A DNA stretch of 64,000 nt from a virus, in the IMG/VR virus record IMGVR_UViG_3300037193_001894, positions 17,352-81,351 of that record, one strand, 5' to 3'. Shown in pieces: positions 49,231 to 58,100 of this stretch; position 1 is the stretch's first letter; every line of letters begins with the position of its first letter. Position numbers and translations under genes: made by a program. Below the pieces are notes generated by a model that saw nothing but the letters and a program-made list of their open reading frames with translations, did not search any database and was not told where the DNA came from.

Positions 49231-49943
49231 CAGTCGTCTCCTACTGGGATCAGCGGTGCGCGGATGATCTCGAACGTGGAGAAGTCCACGGGGACCTTGC
49301 TCGCCGTCGCCAGCACGGCGTCCACGGTGGCCCTGTTCGGAGGGATCAGGTAGGCCACCGAGGTCGGGTCCTCCAGCGAGGCCCTGGCGTGGTTGTAGCC
49401 GATCGCGTCGGCGCTCTGGAGCGGCATCCCGAAGCCGGTGCGCAGGGTGACCCGCTGCGGCACCCGGAGTTGGAACCGGTTGCCGTTGCCCCGGAACACG
49501 TAGTCGCCGCTGCGCACCCGGAAGTCGGGGGTGCTCTCCACCGAGAGGTCCTCGGGCTTGGCGATGCCCCGGGCCTGCTTGGTCTCGCCCTCGTCGGAGT
49601 CGGAGAAGATCGCGGGCCGGACGATCCGGGCCTTGAACCCGCCCTCGAAGGTCGTGCCGAAGCACTCCGGGCAGCGGTGCTCGATCGGCTGGTTGTAGGT
49701 CTCGGCGATCTTCTGCTCGATCGGGTCCGAGGATCCGTAGCAGCGCGAGCATCGGGCCACCAGACCGGCCTCGTGGTCGGCGATGTGCCAGAGCAGCACG
49801 AAGACGGCGTACTCCCCGACCTGGTAGATCGCCTGGGAGTGCCGCATCCGCTCCTGCTCGACGGCCCAGTCCTGCTGGTCGCGGACGTAGTAGGGCTGGG
49901 CCGTGGGCACGTCGGTGGACACCGGGGGCTCGCGGTACGTCAT
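49230..49943 (-). CDS. Neck/connector-region protein with zinc ribbon (237 aa)
   Basis: ATG 49943 is preceded by AAGGGG at a good distance; a GTG 6 bases earlier is possible. Residues 65-98 have two CxxC pairs (ARCSRCYGSS and HRCPECFGTT), a zinc ribbon. The C-terminal part is strand-rich (FRVRSGDYVFRGNGNRFQLR, VPVDFSTFEIIRAPLIPVGD). It begins the neck unit below copy d of the 37-bp element. No family fixed. Confidence 0.7.
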   Translation of the reverse strand: MTYREPPVSTDVPTAQPYYVRDQQDWAVEQERMRHSQAIYQVGEYAVFVLLWHIADHEAGLVARCSRCYGSSDPIEQKIAETYNQPIEHRCPECFGTTFEGGFKARIVRPAIFSDSDEGETKQARGIAKPEDLSVESTPDFRVRSGDYVFRGNGNRFQLRVPQRVTLRTGFGMPLQSADAIGYNHARASLEDPTSVAYLIPPNRATVDAVLATASKVPVDFSTFEIIRAPLIPVGDD

Positions 49944-49968
49944 GCCCACCCCTTCCGATCGGTCACCT

Positions 49969-50005
49969 CACCCCTTCGCAGGGCTCAGGCCGGGCCGGAC
50001 AGGAG
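49969..50005 (-). repeat. 37-bp late-unit element, copy d
   Basis: Minus strand CTCCTGTC, 20 bp, GAAGGGGTG; a second CACCCCTTC (plus strand) lies at 49946-49954 near the start codon. CCCTGCGAAGGG around the proximal box can form a 4-bp stem with a GCGA loop. Begins 2 bases after the stop at 50008. Confidence 0.7.
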
Positions 50006-50007
50006 AG

Positions 50008-51051
50008 TCAGACCAGCACGGACGCCCGCAGCGAGTGCAGGGGCAGCCCGACCACCAGCGCGTCCTCGATCGCGTGGGAGATGGCCTCGTGCCCCATCTC
50101 GTTCGGGTGGGTGCCGTCGGGCAGCAGCATCGTCTGCTTGTCCCAGTAGGGCTCCACATCGACCGGGATCACGTTGGGGAACTCCCGGGCCACCTCGTCG
50201 ATGAGCGCGTTGAACGCCGCACATGCCGCGTCCGAGCCCTTGGTGGCCGCGCCCGTGGACCAGTCGGCCAGCATCGGCTCCTTGACCAGCACGATCGGGA
50301 TCGGGTTGGCCTCCTGGCGCAGCACCACGTCCAGGCTCATGTTGCCGCTGCCTCCGGTCCTGGTCAGCCGGATGGTGTGCCCGGCGCACCGGGCCGGGAC
50401 CTTCCAGCCGTAGGCGATCCCGTTCTGGGAGATGGCCGGGTGGAGGCGGTTGGAGAGGTTGAGGGTGGCCAGGGTCTCGTTGGCGGTCTCGTCGGTGACC
50501 CGCACGGTGGCGGCGTTGCTCTCCGGACGACCCCGGAGCATGACGTACTCCCGGCCCACGGCTGGGAACTGGACGTACGCGCCCACGTCGTCCGAGCCCT
50601 TCCAGCCGCCGCCGTCAGAGCCCTCGGCGTAGCCCCCGGAGGTCTTCCAGCCGGTGCCCCCGTAGGTGAACGTGGCCGCGTCCTGCTCCAGCCGCCTGGA
50701 TGCGCTCAGGGTGGCGCAGATGCCCCGCAGGGCGTTCCGGGCCGTCTCCAGGTACAGCGGGTTGGCTCCGTCGATCCTCAGGGTGTTCAGCAGCGCCTGG
50801 ACCAGCACGACGCCCCGGGTGCCGACCTGCCACGTCTTGCCGCCCTGGGAGCCGTAGACGTTGGACAGCACCTGCTCGGCCTCGGCCCCGTTCGCCCCGC
50901 GCTGCCAGTAGTCCTTGTCGCCGAAGTCGCAGCCCATCTCGCGGGCGACCAGCATCGGGTAGCGCTTGGAGTTGTCGGGCAGGCCGTAGCCGTTGGTCCA
51001 CGAGTGGCCGTAGACGAACAGGTCCACGTCGCGCAGCAGGGTGGTGGTCAT
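50008..51051 (-). CDS. SGNH/GDSL-type hydrolase, virion-associated
   Basis: 347 residues. Block I FVYGHSWTNGYG places the nucleophile Ser17 in G-x-S-x-T-x-G; block V DGTHPNEMGH supplies D312 and H315 (D-x-x-H-P). A beta-sandwich insert (residues 120-230) precedes the C-terminal catalytic half. It is an esterase or lipase-like hydrolase, placed among fibre genes, so it may remove acyl groups from host surface glycans or lipids. Catalytic triad is complete. Confidence 0.85.
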   Translation of the reverse strand: MTTTLLRDVDLFVYGHSWTNGYGLPDNSKRYPMLVAREMGCDFGDKDYWQRGANGAEAEQVLSNVYGSQGGKTWQVGTRGVVLVQALLNTLRIDGANPLYLETARNALRGICATLSASRRLEQDAATFTYGGTGWKTSGGYAEGSDGGGWKGSDDVGAYVQFPAVGREYVMLRGRPESNAATVRVTDETANETLATLNLSNRLHPAISQNGIAYGWKVPARCAGHTIRLTRTGGSGNMSLDVVLRQEANPIPIVLVKEPMLADWSTGAATKGSDAACAAFNALIDEVAREFPNVIPVDVEPYWDKQTMLLPDGTHPNEMGHEAISHAIEDALVVGLPLHSLRASVLV

Positions 51052-51059
51052 GGGTCTCC

Positions 51060-51683
51060 TCAGAAGGCCGTGATGCGACGGATCATGATCTCGCAGCCAC
51101 CGAAGTCGGGCACGAGGTTCAGGGCTGCTCCGGAGGTCTGGGAGGCCCAGACCCGGAGGGTGTCCCCAGCGGCGAGCACCTGCTCGCTCTGCGCCGAGAG
51201 CGTGGTGGAACCAGCCGCTGCTCCTGACCGGTTGTCACCTGCGACCGAGGCCGAGGTGCCGGTGGGGACGGCGGTGGTGTTCTTGGTGACGATGACCGCT
51301 CGACGACCGCTAGAGCCGTTGTCGAAGGTGATGTTGGTCGAGACCGAGTAGAGCCCCGCCGTGGCCACCGTGAAGTCCCGGTCGGTGGACACCGAGATGT
51401 CGCCGTAGGAGTAGTCGCTGGTGCCGAACGCGACCTGCTCGAAGGCACCCGAGGCGATCGACGCGGTGCCGACCTTGTAGCGCCGGATCGCCACCAGGGC
51501 CGACCCGATCACGACCCAGGCTGCCTGCACCGGGTCGTAGATGCGGTAGGCCCTGGTGTCGGTCTCGTAGATGACCTGACCGCCCACCGCAGGGGGTCGG
51601 GTCGTCGAGGTGCACACGTACGCGCTCGACCCCGGGTTCAGCGGGATGGAGACCCCGCCGATCTTGACCATCGCGACGCCCAT
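51060..51683 (-). CDS. Fibre-tip protein with C1q/TNF-like domain (207 aa)
   Basis: ATG 51683 (MGVAMVKIGGVSIPLNPGSS). A short module YVCTSTTRPPAVGGQVIYET-DTRAYRIYD is also found in the 58101 product. Residues 80-207 look like a C1q/TNF jelly roll: FEQVAFGTSDYSYGDISVST, FTVATAGLYSVSTNITFDNG, VIVTKNTTAVPTG, AAGDTLRVWASQTSGAALNL. Such domains trimerise and bind surfaces. The fold call is inference. Confidence 0.7.
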   Translation of the reverse strand: MGVAMVKIGGVSIPLNPGSSAYVCTSTTRPPAVGGQVIYETDTRAYRIYDPVQAAWVVIGSALVAIRRYKVGTASIASGAFEQVAFGTSDYSYGDISVSTDRDFTVATAGLYSVSTNITFDNGSSGRRAVIVTKNTTAVPTGTSASVAGDNRSGAAAGSTTLSAQSEQVLAAGDTLRVWASQTSGAALNLVPDFGGCEIMIRRITAF

Positions 51684-51685
51684 CG

Positions 51686-51859
51686 TCAGTCCTTCGTCGT
51701 CTCGGAAGCCTGGTTGGACACGTCGGTGCCGGAGACCACCGTGCGTCCGCCGATCGTCTTGGTCGAGCCGGGGCGTCGTACGCCGCGCCCATTGACGCCG
51801 ATGGGGCTCTCGATGGCAGTGGGCCAGAGGCCGTCGAGTTCGGGGACCTGGATCGTCAT
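51686..51859 (-). CDS. Small protein between spike and fibre-tip genes (57 aa)
   Basis: ATG 51859 overlaps the spike gene's stop as ATGA. Product MTIQVPELDGLWPTAIESPI and on to SNQASETTKD. Hydrophilic C-terminus; no domain. Perhaps an attachment or chaperone peptide for the neighbouring fibres. Confidence 0.65.
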   Translation of the reverse strand: MTIQVPELDGLWPTAIESPIGVNGRGVRRPGSTKTIGGRTVVSGTDVSNQASETTKD

Positions 51860-54552
51860 GCAATCTCCTGGAGGATGAGGGTGGTGTCGGGCTGGATGGT
51901 CACGGTCGAGGCCGCCACCTCGGAGCGGAAGTCGAGCCGGAAGGTGCCTGCGGCGTTGACCCTGATCTCGCCCTCGATCACGAAGCCGTAGTCGGTGTTG
52001 GCGGCGGCGACGCCGGTCGTGGAGGCGGCCACGACGTTCAGGGCGGACTGGGCCTGGTGGGTGTAGGTCGTCGCGGTCAGGCCGTAGATCAGCGTCTCCC
52101 AGCGGATGCCGGTGGCCGTCGCCGTCCCGCCCATCGTGAGCCCGATGCCGGTGCCGGTCGCGGCGGTGCGGTACTGGCCCCTGACCTTGAAGTGGTACAC
52201 CTTGCCCGCCTCGACGTTCACCGACAGGCCGCTGGCCGCGTAGGTGACGGAGGTCGAGGTGGGGGCGGTGGTCAGCCTGCTGGTCAGCGGAGCAACGCGC
52301 CGCCCGCCCTCCAGGTACTGCCCCGTGGCGTTGATCGCCGAGAGCACCGCGCCGGTGCTGTCCTGGTTCTGCTGGAGGTCTCCGGTCTGGCTGGCCAGGC
52401 CCTTCTGGATGACCGGCACCCCTGCGGTGGTGGCCGGGCGGAACGTCTGGGTCGCCGTCCAGGACTGAGCCGAAGCCAGGGACGCACCGCTGATCTGGGT
52501 GGGGGTCGCGTCGTCGTCCCACCAGATCGTGCCGTCCGGGGCTCCTGCGGGCTCCGAGGTGGCGATCGGGATGACCGGACGGGGATGGGTCCAGGCCCCG
52601 TCGAAGATGCGGATGGCCTTCATCTCGGTGTCGTAGACGCTGTGGCCCTGCCCGGCTGGCCACGGGTATCCCAGGGACCAGACCGGCTGGAGCAGGTTGC
52701 CTGCGATGTGGAACTCCAGGGCCGTCGTGCCCCAGGTGCCCGTGCTCGGGTAGTCGGTGCGGAAGACCTGGCCCCCGAACGAGGTGCCCTGCTCGACGAA
52801 GACCTCGGCCCCTGCCGCCTCGGCTGCGGAGTCGAAGTCGGTGGGCCGGGTCCAGGCCCCCGTCTGCACCACCCAGATGCCGTTGTTGTAGCCGTCGCCG
52901 CCACCCAACGCGCCCTTGAGGTACACCAGCACCCGGTCGCCAGTGACGCAGGAGACCCCATCGAGGGTCTGATGCCCGGAGAGGGTCGGGTTGCCGCTGC
53001 TCGCCTTGACCCGGTAGCGGTTCTTGGTGGCGTCGGTGCTGCCTCCTCCACCGCCCGTGCCGTAGCCGACCCAGCCGATGTTCCCTCCGGAGCCGGACTC
53101 CTTGACGTACAGCGTGGTGCTGGAGCCCCCGTCCTTGCGGATGAAGGTCGAGCCGACATCGGCGGTGATGACGGCCTCGGGAGAGCCGGAGCCGACCAGG
53201 TGGGCGACGTTGCCGCTGCCCGTCGAGTCGTCGTAGTACTGGCCGGAGTTGCCCTCCAGGAGGTTGCCGTTCACCAGGCAGTCGGCGGAGTTGCCGGTGA
53301 TGTGGACCCCGAACTGGGACAACTTCGGTGCCCGGGAGTCCGTCACCTGGTTGCCGGTGATGACCGTGCCGCTGCCGTTGTAGACGGTGATGCCGTTCCA
53401 GAACTGGCCCACGTTCCTGACCACGTTGGCCGTGACCGCCGTGCCCGGCACTCCCACCACCTGGATGCCGTGGTGGCCCGGCTCGATGACCGAGTTGCCG
53501 ACCACCGTGCAGCCGCCCCCGGTCGAGGTGGACACGTCGATGCCCTTCTGGGCGGGGGAGTAGACCTGGTTGCCGACGATGGTCTGGTGGGAGCCGCCGT
53601 CCATGCAGATGCCGGTGATCGCGCAGTCCTTGATGACGTTGCCGCTCACCGCGACCCGGACCGCGTTGCCGGTGTCGATGGCGTTGCCGCCCACGTTGAG
53701 CACCGAGCAGTCGGAGACCACGACATCGGTGTTGGCAGCCCCGCCGAGCGCGATGCCGATGTAGCCGGAGGCATCCACCTCGCAGCCGTCGATCCGCACG
53801 TCCGAGGAGGCCCCGACCAGCGCGATGCCGATGCCCGAGGCCGACTTGACCTGGCAGTTCTCCAGCGAGTAGTTGCTGCCCCAGACCGCGATCCCCGTGT
53901 AGGTCCCTGTGTCGAGGTCGTCGCCCACCCCGGAGTCCACCACCCGCACGTTGCGGAGGGTGACCCCCACGCACTGGTAGGAGTTGATCCCCCGGGTGCG
54001 GACGTTCTTGATCTCGACGTTCTCGATGAGCGCGTTGACGGCGGTGACCAGAGACAGCCCGTTCGAGGTCCCGGTGGCGCTGGCCTTGTTCCCGTCCAGG
54101 GTCAGGTCGCGGACCGCGAAGTTGGTCTGCCCGCCAGCGGGGTAGTCCAGGATGTGCTGGTTCGCCACCGCCATCATCTTGATGGTGGCCGCGCCCCGGC
54201 CCCCGCCCATCAGGGTGACGTTGGTCCGCATCAGCACCGGGGCGTTGACCATGTAGGTGCCGGGCGGGAACCAGACGATCCCGCCCCCTGCGGTCGAGGC
54301 AGCGGACGAGGCGTTGTTGATCGCCGTGAGGTCGTTGGTCGAGCCGTCCCCGGTAGCCCCGTAGTCCTTGACGTTGAAGAAGACCGTCGGGTGGGTGTGA
54401 CCCGCGAGGGACACCTCGACCTCTGCGGCCGTGCCGGTCCGGGTGTACCACTTCCCGGCCCGGGGATAGATGATCCCCCACCCGGCCCCGGGCGCAGCCG
54501 GAGCCGAGGCCACCTCCTTGACTTGAGGTGCGGACGCGAAAGGCTTACCCAC
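51856..54552 (-). CDS. Tail spike with pectate-lyase-like beta-helix
   Basis: 898 residues from GTG 54552 with GGAGAG upstream. FFNVKDYGATGDGSTNDLTA near residue 58 is the standard start of Pectate_lyase_3-type helices; rungs follow (NVTLMGGGRGAATIKMMAVA, ALIENVEIKNVRTRGINSYQ, IVVSDCSVLNVGGNAIDTGN, TIVGNQVYSPAQKGIDVSTS). An AGHTHP HxH motif lies at residues 52-54. The C-terminal part (residues 520-898) has repeat sections and a beta-sandwich end. Likely a depolymerase or receptor-binding spike; catalytic residues not identified. Confidence 0.82.
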   Translation of the reverse strand: MGKPFASAPQVKEVASAPAAPGAGWGIIYPRAGKWYTRTGTAAEVEVSLAGHTHPTVFFNVKDYGATGDGSTNDLTAINNASSAASTAGGGIVWFPPGTYMVNAPVLMRTNVTLMGGGRGAATIKMMAVANQHILDYPAGGQTNFAVRDLTLDGNKASATGTSNGLSLVTAVNALIENVEIKNVRTRGINSYQCVGVTLRNVRVVDSGVGDDLDTGTYTGIAVWGSNYSLENCQVKSASGIGIALVGASSDVRIDGCEVDASGYIGIALGGAANTDVVVSDCSVLNVGGNAIDTGNAVRVAVSGNVIKDCAITGICMDGGSHQTIVGNQVYSPAQKGIDVSTSTGGGCTVVGNSVIEPGHHGIQVVGVPGTAVTANVVRNVGQFWNGITVYNGSGTVITGNQVTDSRAPKLSQFGVHITGNSADCLVNGNLLEGNSGQYYDDSTGSGNVAHLVGSGSPEAVITADVGSTFIRKDGGSSTTLYVKESGSGGNIGWVGYGTGGGGGSTDATKNRYRVKASSGNPTLSGHQTLDGVSCVTGDRVLVYLKGALGGGDGYNNGIWVVQTGAWTRPTDFDSAAEAAGAEVFVEQGTSFGGQVFRTDYPSTGTWGTTALEFHIAGNLLQPVWSLGYPWPAGQGHSVYDTEMKAIRIFDGAWTHPRPVIPIATSEPAGAPDGTIWWDDDATPTQISGASLASAQSWTATQTFRPATTAGVPVIQKGLASQTGDLQQNQDSTGAVLSAINATGQYLEGGRRVAPLTSRLTTAPTSTSVTYAASGLSVNVEAGKVYHFKVRGQYRTAATGTGIGLTMGGTATATGIRWETLIYGLTATTYTHQAQSALNVVAASTTGVAAANTDYGFVIEGEIRVNAAGTFRLDFRSEVAASTVTIQPDTTLILQEIA

Positions 54553-54591
54553 GTTGGCTCTCCATCAGGTGATCGGTCAGGGTGGCGAGGG

Positions 54592-56298
54592 TCAGCCCAT
54601 CACCACCGTGCGCAGCGCGCTGGCGGCGTACGCCACGTCGGCGGTCACGCCGATGGAGTTGGCCCCGATGACCCGCCACGACATCAGCACGTCGGCACCG
54701 TCGGCAACGGTGCGGAACATCGCCTGCACGTCGGTGGTGTTGAGGTTGTGGGTGATCGTCGCCTCGACTCCGGCCGTGAGCGCCCCCAGGTCGGCCGCGT
54801 ACTTGCCGACCGCGCCCAGGTTGGTCCGGGCGGCTGCCGCCGTGGTCGCCCCGGTACCACCCTTGGTGACCGGGACGTTGCCGACCGTGATGTTGTCGGC
54901 GTTGACCGTGATCGAGCCGTCGGCAGCCACCACGTCGAAGGTGCTGCCGGTCAGCGTCAGACCGGCCCCGGCCACGTAGGTGACGCCACCGGTCGAGAAC
55001 GCGGTCCAGTTCTGGGTCCAGGCCCCGGGCGCTCCGGCCGGGGTCGCCTGCTGGATGTAGATGTACCCGGCCCGGGTGCCCTCCGCGACCGCGACCGTGG
55101 TGCCGTCGAGGATCTCGCCGGTCGCGTCGGCGTCGGTGGCCCGGGTCGCGGCGACGGCCGCGCCGTTCCAGACGTAGATGCCGTTCTGGCTGGTCGTCGT
55201 CTGCGCCGTGGCCAGGAACCGGTCGTTCGCCGCCATCGCCACACCGTCGAGCGAGGCCCCGGGGGAGGCCAGGTTGACGTTGGTCGTGGTGGCGACGCGC
55301 ACCGGGTCCTTGCTCCCGGCCATGCCCTGCCGGGCGGCGTCGAGTTCGGACCGGATCACGAAGTCGTTGGCTGCGCTGGAGGCGGCACCGTTGGTGATCC
55401 GCTGGCCACCCATGCCCACCGCAGAGGTCGGAGCCGCGATCTGGTCGAGCCGGTAGTTGCCCGGCATCGCCTGGGCTGCACCGTTGCCCAGGGTGCGCAT
55501 CGACGGGGTGGCGGCAGCGCCGTCCTTGTTGGCCGCTGCCACCTTGGCGTCGGTGACCGCCAGAGCCGCGATGGTCGGGTTGGGGTAGGTGCCGGTCAGG
55601 TCGCCGCCCGCACCGCCGCTGGGGGCGCGGGAGTCGCTCAGCCGGGAGTCGTCGGCCCGGACCACCTGCGTGGTGTTGCTGGTGCCCGAGGTGGCCACCG
55701 GGAGCCGGGCGATGTCGAGCGTCCCGGCGTTCACGTCCGAGGCGTTGTGCGTGTGGGAGGTGTTCGCCTTGCCCGCCAGCGCCGTGTCCAGGCCGGTCAC
55801 GTCGGAGGTGGCCAGCGCCGCGTTGACCCAGCCGGTGCCGTTGTACCGGACCACGTTGCCGGTGGCGGCAGCCGAGATCGTGACATCGGACAGCGTGCCC
55901 AGGGCGTGGGTGTGGTTGCCCAGGGCCACCGTGGTGCCGGTGGTGCCGGTCGGGATCCGGGCGATCGCGAACGTGCCGGAGGTGACATCGCCAGCGGCGT
56001 GCGCGTGGCCCAGGGCCGAGTAGGAGCCGTCGTGGTTGTGGTTGCCCACCGCCACCGTGGTCGCGGTCGTGCCGGTCGGCAGTTCGGCGAAGGCGACCTT
56101 GCCGCTCGCGTCCAGGGTGCAGACCGAGAGCCAGGCCCCGTTGTGGTAGATCTTGAGCCGGTTGGGGTTGACCGAGGTGTCCACCCACAACTGGTTGTTC
56201 CCGGGAGAGGTCGGGGCTGTCCCGGACGCCTCGGGCACAAACCCGATGACCGGGATCTTCATCAGGTCGATCTGCGACCCGAACTTCTTGGCAGCCAT
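54592..56298 (-). CDS. Long tail fibre protein with HxH motifs
   Basis: 568 residues. N-terminus MAAKKFGSQIDLMKIPVIGF attaches, then many HxH motifs: HNH 87-89, HAH 98-100, HTH 129-131 and HTH about 184-186, as in T4 gp37-type needles where His triads bind iron. Repeats such as ARIPTGTTGTTVALGNHTHA and VTGLDTALAGKANTSHTHN show typical fibre pseudo-repeats. The C-terminal part (KGGTGATTAAAARTNLGAVG) ends in a small domain. Host-receptor binding fibre. Confidence 0.85.
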   Translation of the reverse strand: MAAKKFGSQIDLMKIPVIGFVPEASGTAPTSPGNNQLWVDTSVNPNRLKIYHNGAWLSVCTLDASGKVAFAELPTGTTATTVAVGNHNHDGSYSALGHAHAAGDVTSGTFAIARIPTGTTGTTVALGNHTHALGTLSDVTISAAATGNVVRYNGTGWVNAALATSDVTGLDTALAGKANTSHTHNASDVNAGTLDIARLPVATSGTSNTTQVVRADDSRLSDSRAPSGGAGGDLTGTYPNPTIAALAVTDAKVAAANKDGAAATPSMRTLGNGAAQAMPGNYRLDQIAAPTSAVGMGGQRITNGAASSAANDFVIRSELDAARQGMAGSKDPVRVATTTNVNLASPGASLDGVAMAANDRFLATAQTTTSQNGIYVWNGAAVAATRATDADATGEILDGTTVAVAEGTRAGYIYIQQATPAGAPGAWTQNWTAFSTGGVTYVAGAGLTLTGSTFDVVAADGSITVNADNITVGNVPVTKGGTGATTAAAARTNLGAVGKYAADLGALTAGVEATITHNLNTTDVQAMFRTVADGADVLMSWRVIGANSIGVTADVAYAASALRTVVMG

Positions 56299-56308
56299 CC
56301 GCCGTCTC

Positions 56309-56773
56309 CTATCTGAATACGCGAGCGACGCCCGCTGTGGGGTAGTACCAATCGACCTCGATCGTGTTGGGGTCCAGAGGTCGGACGTATCCCTCGATCG
56401 GCTCGTTGCTGGTGTCGAACAACTCCACGCTGAGCGCGTAGGTCCCGAGACCGTGGCTGATCAGCCACGTCGTGGAGGGTGTTGCGAAGGAGTACTCCAG
56501 GAGGAGCGCTCCTGGACCTGCCAGGCCGGGCTCGCCCTGGAGACCCTGGGGACCCATCGGCCCGGTCGGACCTGCTGGGCCGTCGCTGGAGATGACCAGC
56601 ACGTCCTGCACGGCGTCGGCCTCACGCTGCTGCACCACCGGGGCCATCGGATCGGGGGCGTCGAACAGCAGGAAGTCGGAGGCCGCGTCGTCGGAGTCTT
56701 CGATGTAGGTCTTGATCGGCTCGTCCCAGACCAGCACGTCCGGGAGGGTCGGCTCCTCGACCACCTGGGTCAT
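56309..56773 (-). CDS. Fibre-associated protein with collagen-like segment (154 aa)
   Basis: Starts MTQVVEEPTLPDVLVWDEPI. A short G-x-y stretch (GPAGPTGPMGPQGLQGEP) near residues 65-85 links an acidic N-terminus to a small beta domain (YSFATPSTTWLISHGLGTYA, VRPLDPNTIEVDWYYPTAGV) of the type found at fibre tips. ATGA-coupled to the upstream gene. Confidence 0.75.
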   Translation of the reverse strand: MTQVVEEPTLPDVLVWDEPIKTYIEDSDDAASDFLLFDAPDPMAPVVQQREADAVQDVLVISSDGPAGPTGPMGPQGLQGEPGLAGPGALLLEYSFATPSTTWLISHGLGTYALSVELFDTSNEPIEGYVRPLDPNTIEVDWYYPTAGVARVFR

Positions 56774-57216
56774 GGGGCCACCACCAGGGTCGTGGCCGGG
56801 TCCACCTGGACCTTGCCGTCGAGCAGCCGGTGGGGCACCCCGTCGGGGTCGAACACCACCAGGTCGTAGAGGTACCTGCCGATGCCGAACGCGGCGGTCT
56901 GGGTGCCGGTCATGATGATGTCGATGCGGCCGTTGGACGGGTCCAGCGGATCCGTCGGGCTCGCCGGGTTGCGGCCGAAGATGATCCCGCCGTTGACGGT
57001 GGTGAGGTCCACCAGCGCCTGCGGGTCATCGGTGGCCGTGCGCGCCTGCAACCGGCCCGACCAGCCGGTCAGGTCGTAGGGGTCCCCGGGCAGGGGCCTG
57101 CCCAGCGCGTCCCGCGCCGGGTTGCCGTTGGTGTCGCGGGCACCCCGGTGCCAGGTGAAGCCCGTGCGGAACGGGATGCCCTGCTCGATGGAGAGATCGC
57201 GTGGCGCTGCGGTCAT
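56770..57216 (-). CDS. BppU-like baseplate/fibre attachment protein (148 aa)
   Basis: ATG 57216 has GGAGG upstream. YDLTGWSGRLQARTATDD, ALVDLTTVNGGIIFG and TQTAAFGIGRYLYDLVVFDP follow the BppU N-terminal type Ig-like fold (W-x-x-R/L-Q-x-R ... G-G-I ... YDL-x-V). Probably attaches receptor-binding parts. ATGA-coupled downstream. Confidence 0.72.
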   Translation of the reverse strand: MTAAPRDLSIEQGIPFRTGFTWHRGARDTNGNPARDALGRPLPGDPYDLTGWSGRLQARTATDDPQALVDLTTVNGGIIFGRNPASPTDPLDPSNGRIDIIMTGTQTAAFGIGRYLYDLVVFDPDGVPHRLLDGKVQVDPATTLVVAP

Positions 57217-57226
57217 CGCGTCCTCC

Positions 57227-58096
57227 TCAGTAGAAGCGGGTCCAGTACCGGGGACGGGCGGCGATGGAGCCAGCAACCCGGGTCGGTCCGTACCGGCCGA
57301 AGACGCCACCGGAGACCAGCACCCGAGGACGGCCGAGCCCCATGTTCGCGATCTTGAACGTCTGCAACTGCTGGCCGAGCATCGACTCCTCGGAGGCCAG
57401 GACGCTCTGCCAGCGCTCCATGTAGTCGCGACGGTCCAGCCGGGAGACCGCCCCCGAGCCCATGAACATCGGCTGCTCGACGTAGGAGCGGATCAGGTGC
57501 TTGACCGCCTCGACGTAGGTCGCGGTCTCCAGCAGCGAGCCCCACCGGTCCACCGGGAACGACGCCCCGCCGTCGCCGTCGATGGTGTAGGTCTGGAACG
57601 GCTGGCTGACCGTGTTGAGCCGCCCGACGCCGATCCGGAGCAACTGGGCGATCCGGCCCCGGCCGAAGTGGGACTGGAAGTAGGTCTGGAGGTTCGGGCC
57701 ACCCAGCGGGGAGTCGAACAGGTCGGCGAACCGGATCCACACCGAGTCCACCACGTCCTTCATCTGCGGGCTCAGTTGGTCGTACGCGGGGTTGGCCTGG
57801 CCGACCTCGACGTAGGTCCGGTACTCCTGGGCCGTGCCGTCGATGACGTACTCCCAGACCAGCGTGTAGAGCCCGGGCTCACCACTCTCCGACGAGGACA
57901 TGGAGACCTCATACAGCCCCACCCCCACGTTGGTGGCAGCCCGGGAGAACACCTCTGCGGGGGTCTCCCCCTCGCTGAGCATCGTCAGCGTGACCGCGCC
58001 GTCGGCATTGGCCGGGACGCCGACCCGATGGATGGCAAGCCCGAGCACATCAGTCGCGTACTGACTGATGTACTGGCGCTCGCGCAGGTCGGGCAT
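57227..58096 (-). CDS. Head-tail connector/adaptor-like protein (289 aa)
   Basis: Starts MPDLRERQYISQYATDVLGL. An N-terminal Ig-like beta domain (AIHRVGVPANADGAVTLTML, YTLVWEYVIDGTAQEYRTYV) is fused to a helical C-terminal half (LLETATYVEAVKHLIRSYVE, YMERWQSVLASEESMLGQQL) reminiscent of connector helical bundles. The N-terminal domain resembles the preceding BppU-like product, so it might instead be a fibre network protein. Confidence 0.6.
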   Translation of the reverse strand: MPDLRERQYISQYATDVLGLAIHRVGVPANADGAVTLTMLSEGETPAEVFSRAATNVGVGLYEVSMSSSESGEPGLYTLVWEYVIDGTAQEYRTYVEVGQANPAYDQLSPQMKDVVDSVWIRFADLFDSPLGGPNLQTYFQSHFGRGRIAQLLRIGVGRLNTVSQPFQTYTIDGDGGASFPVDRWGSLLETATYVEAVKHLIRSYVEQPMFMGSGAVSRLDRRDYMERWQSVLASEESMLGQQLQTFKIANMGLGRPRVLVSGGVFGRYGPTRVAGSIAARPRYWTRFY

Positions 58097-58100
58097 CAGG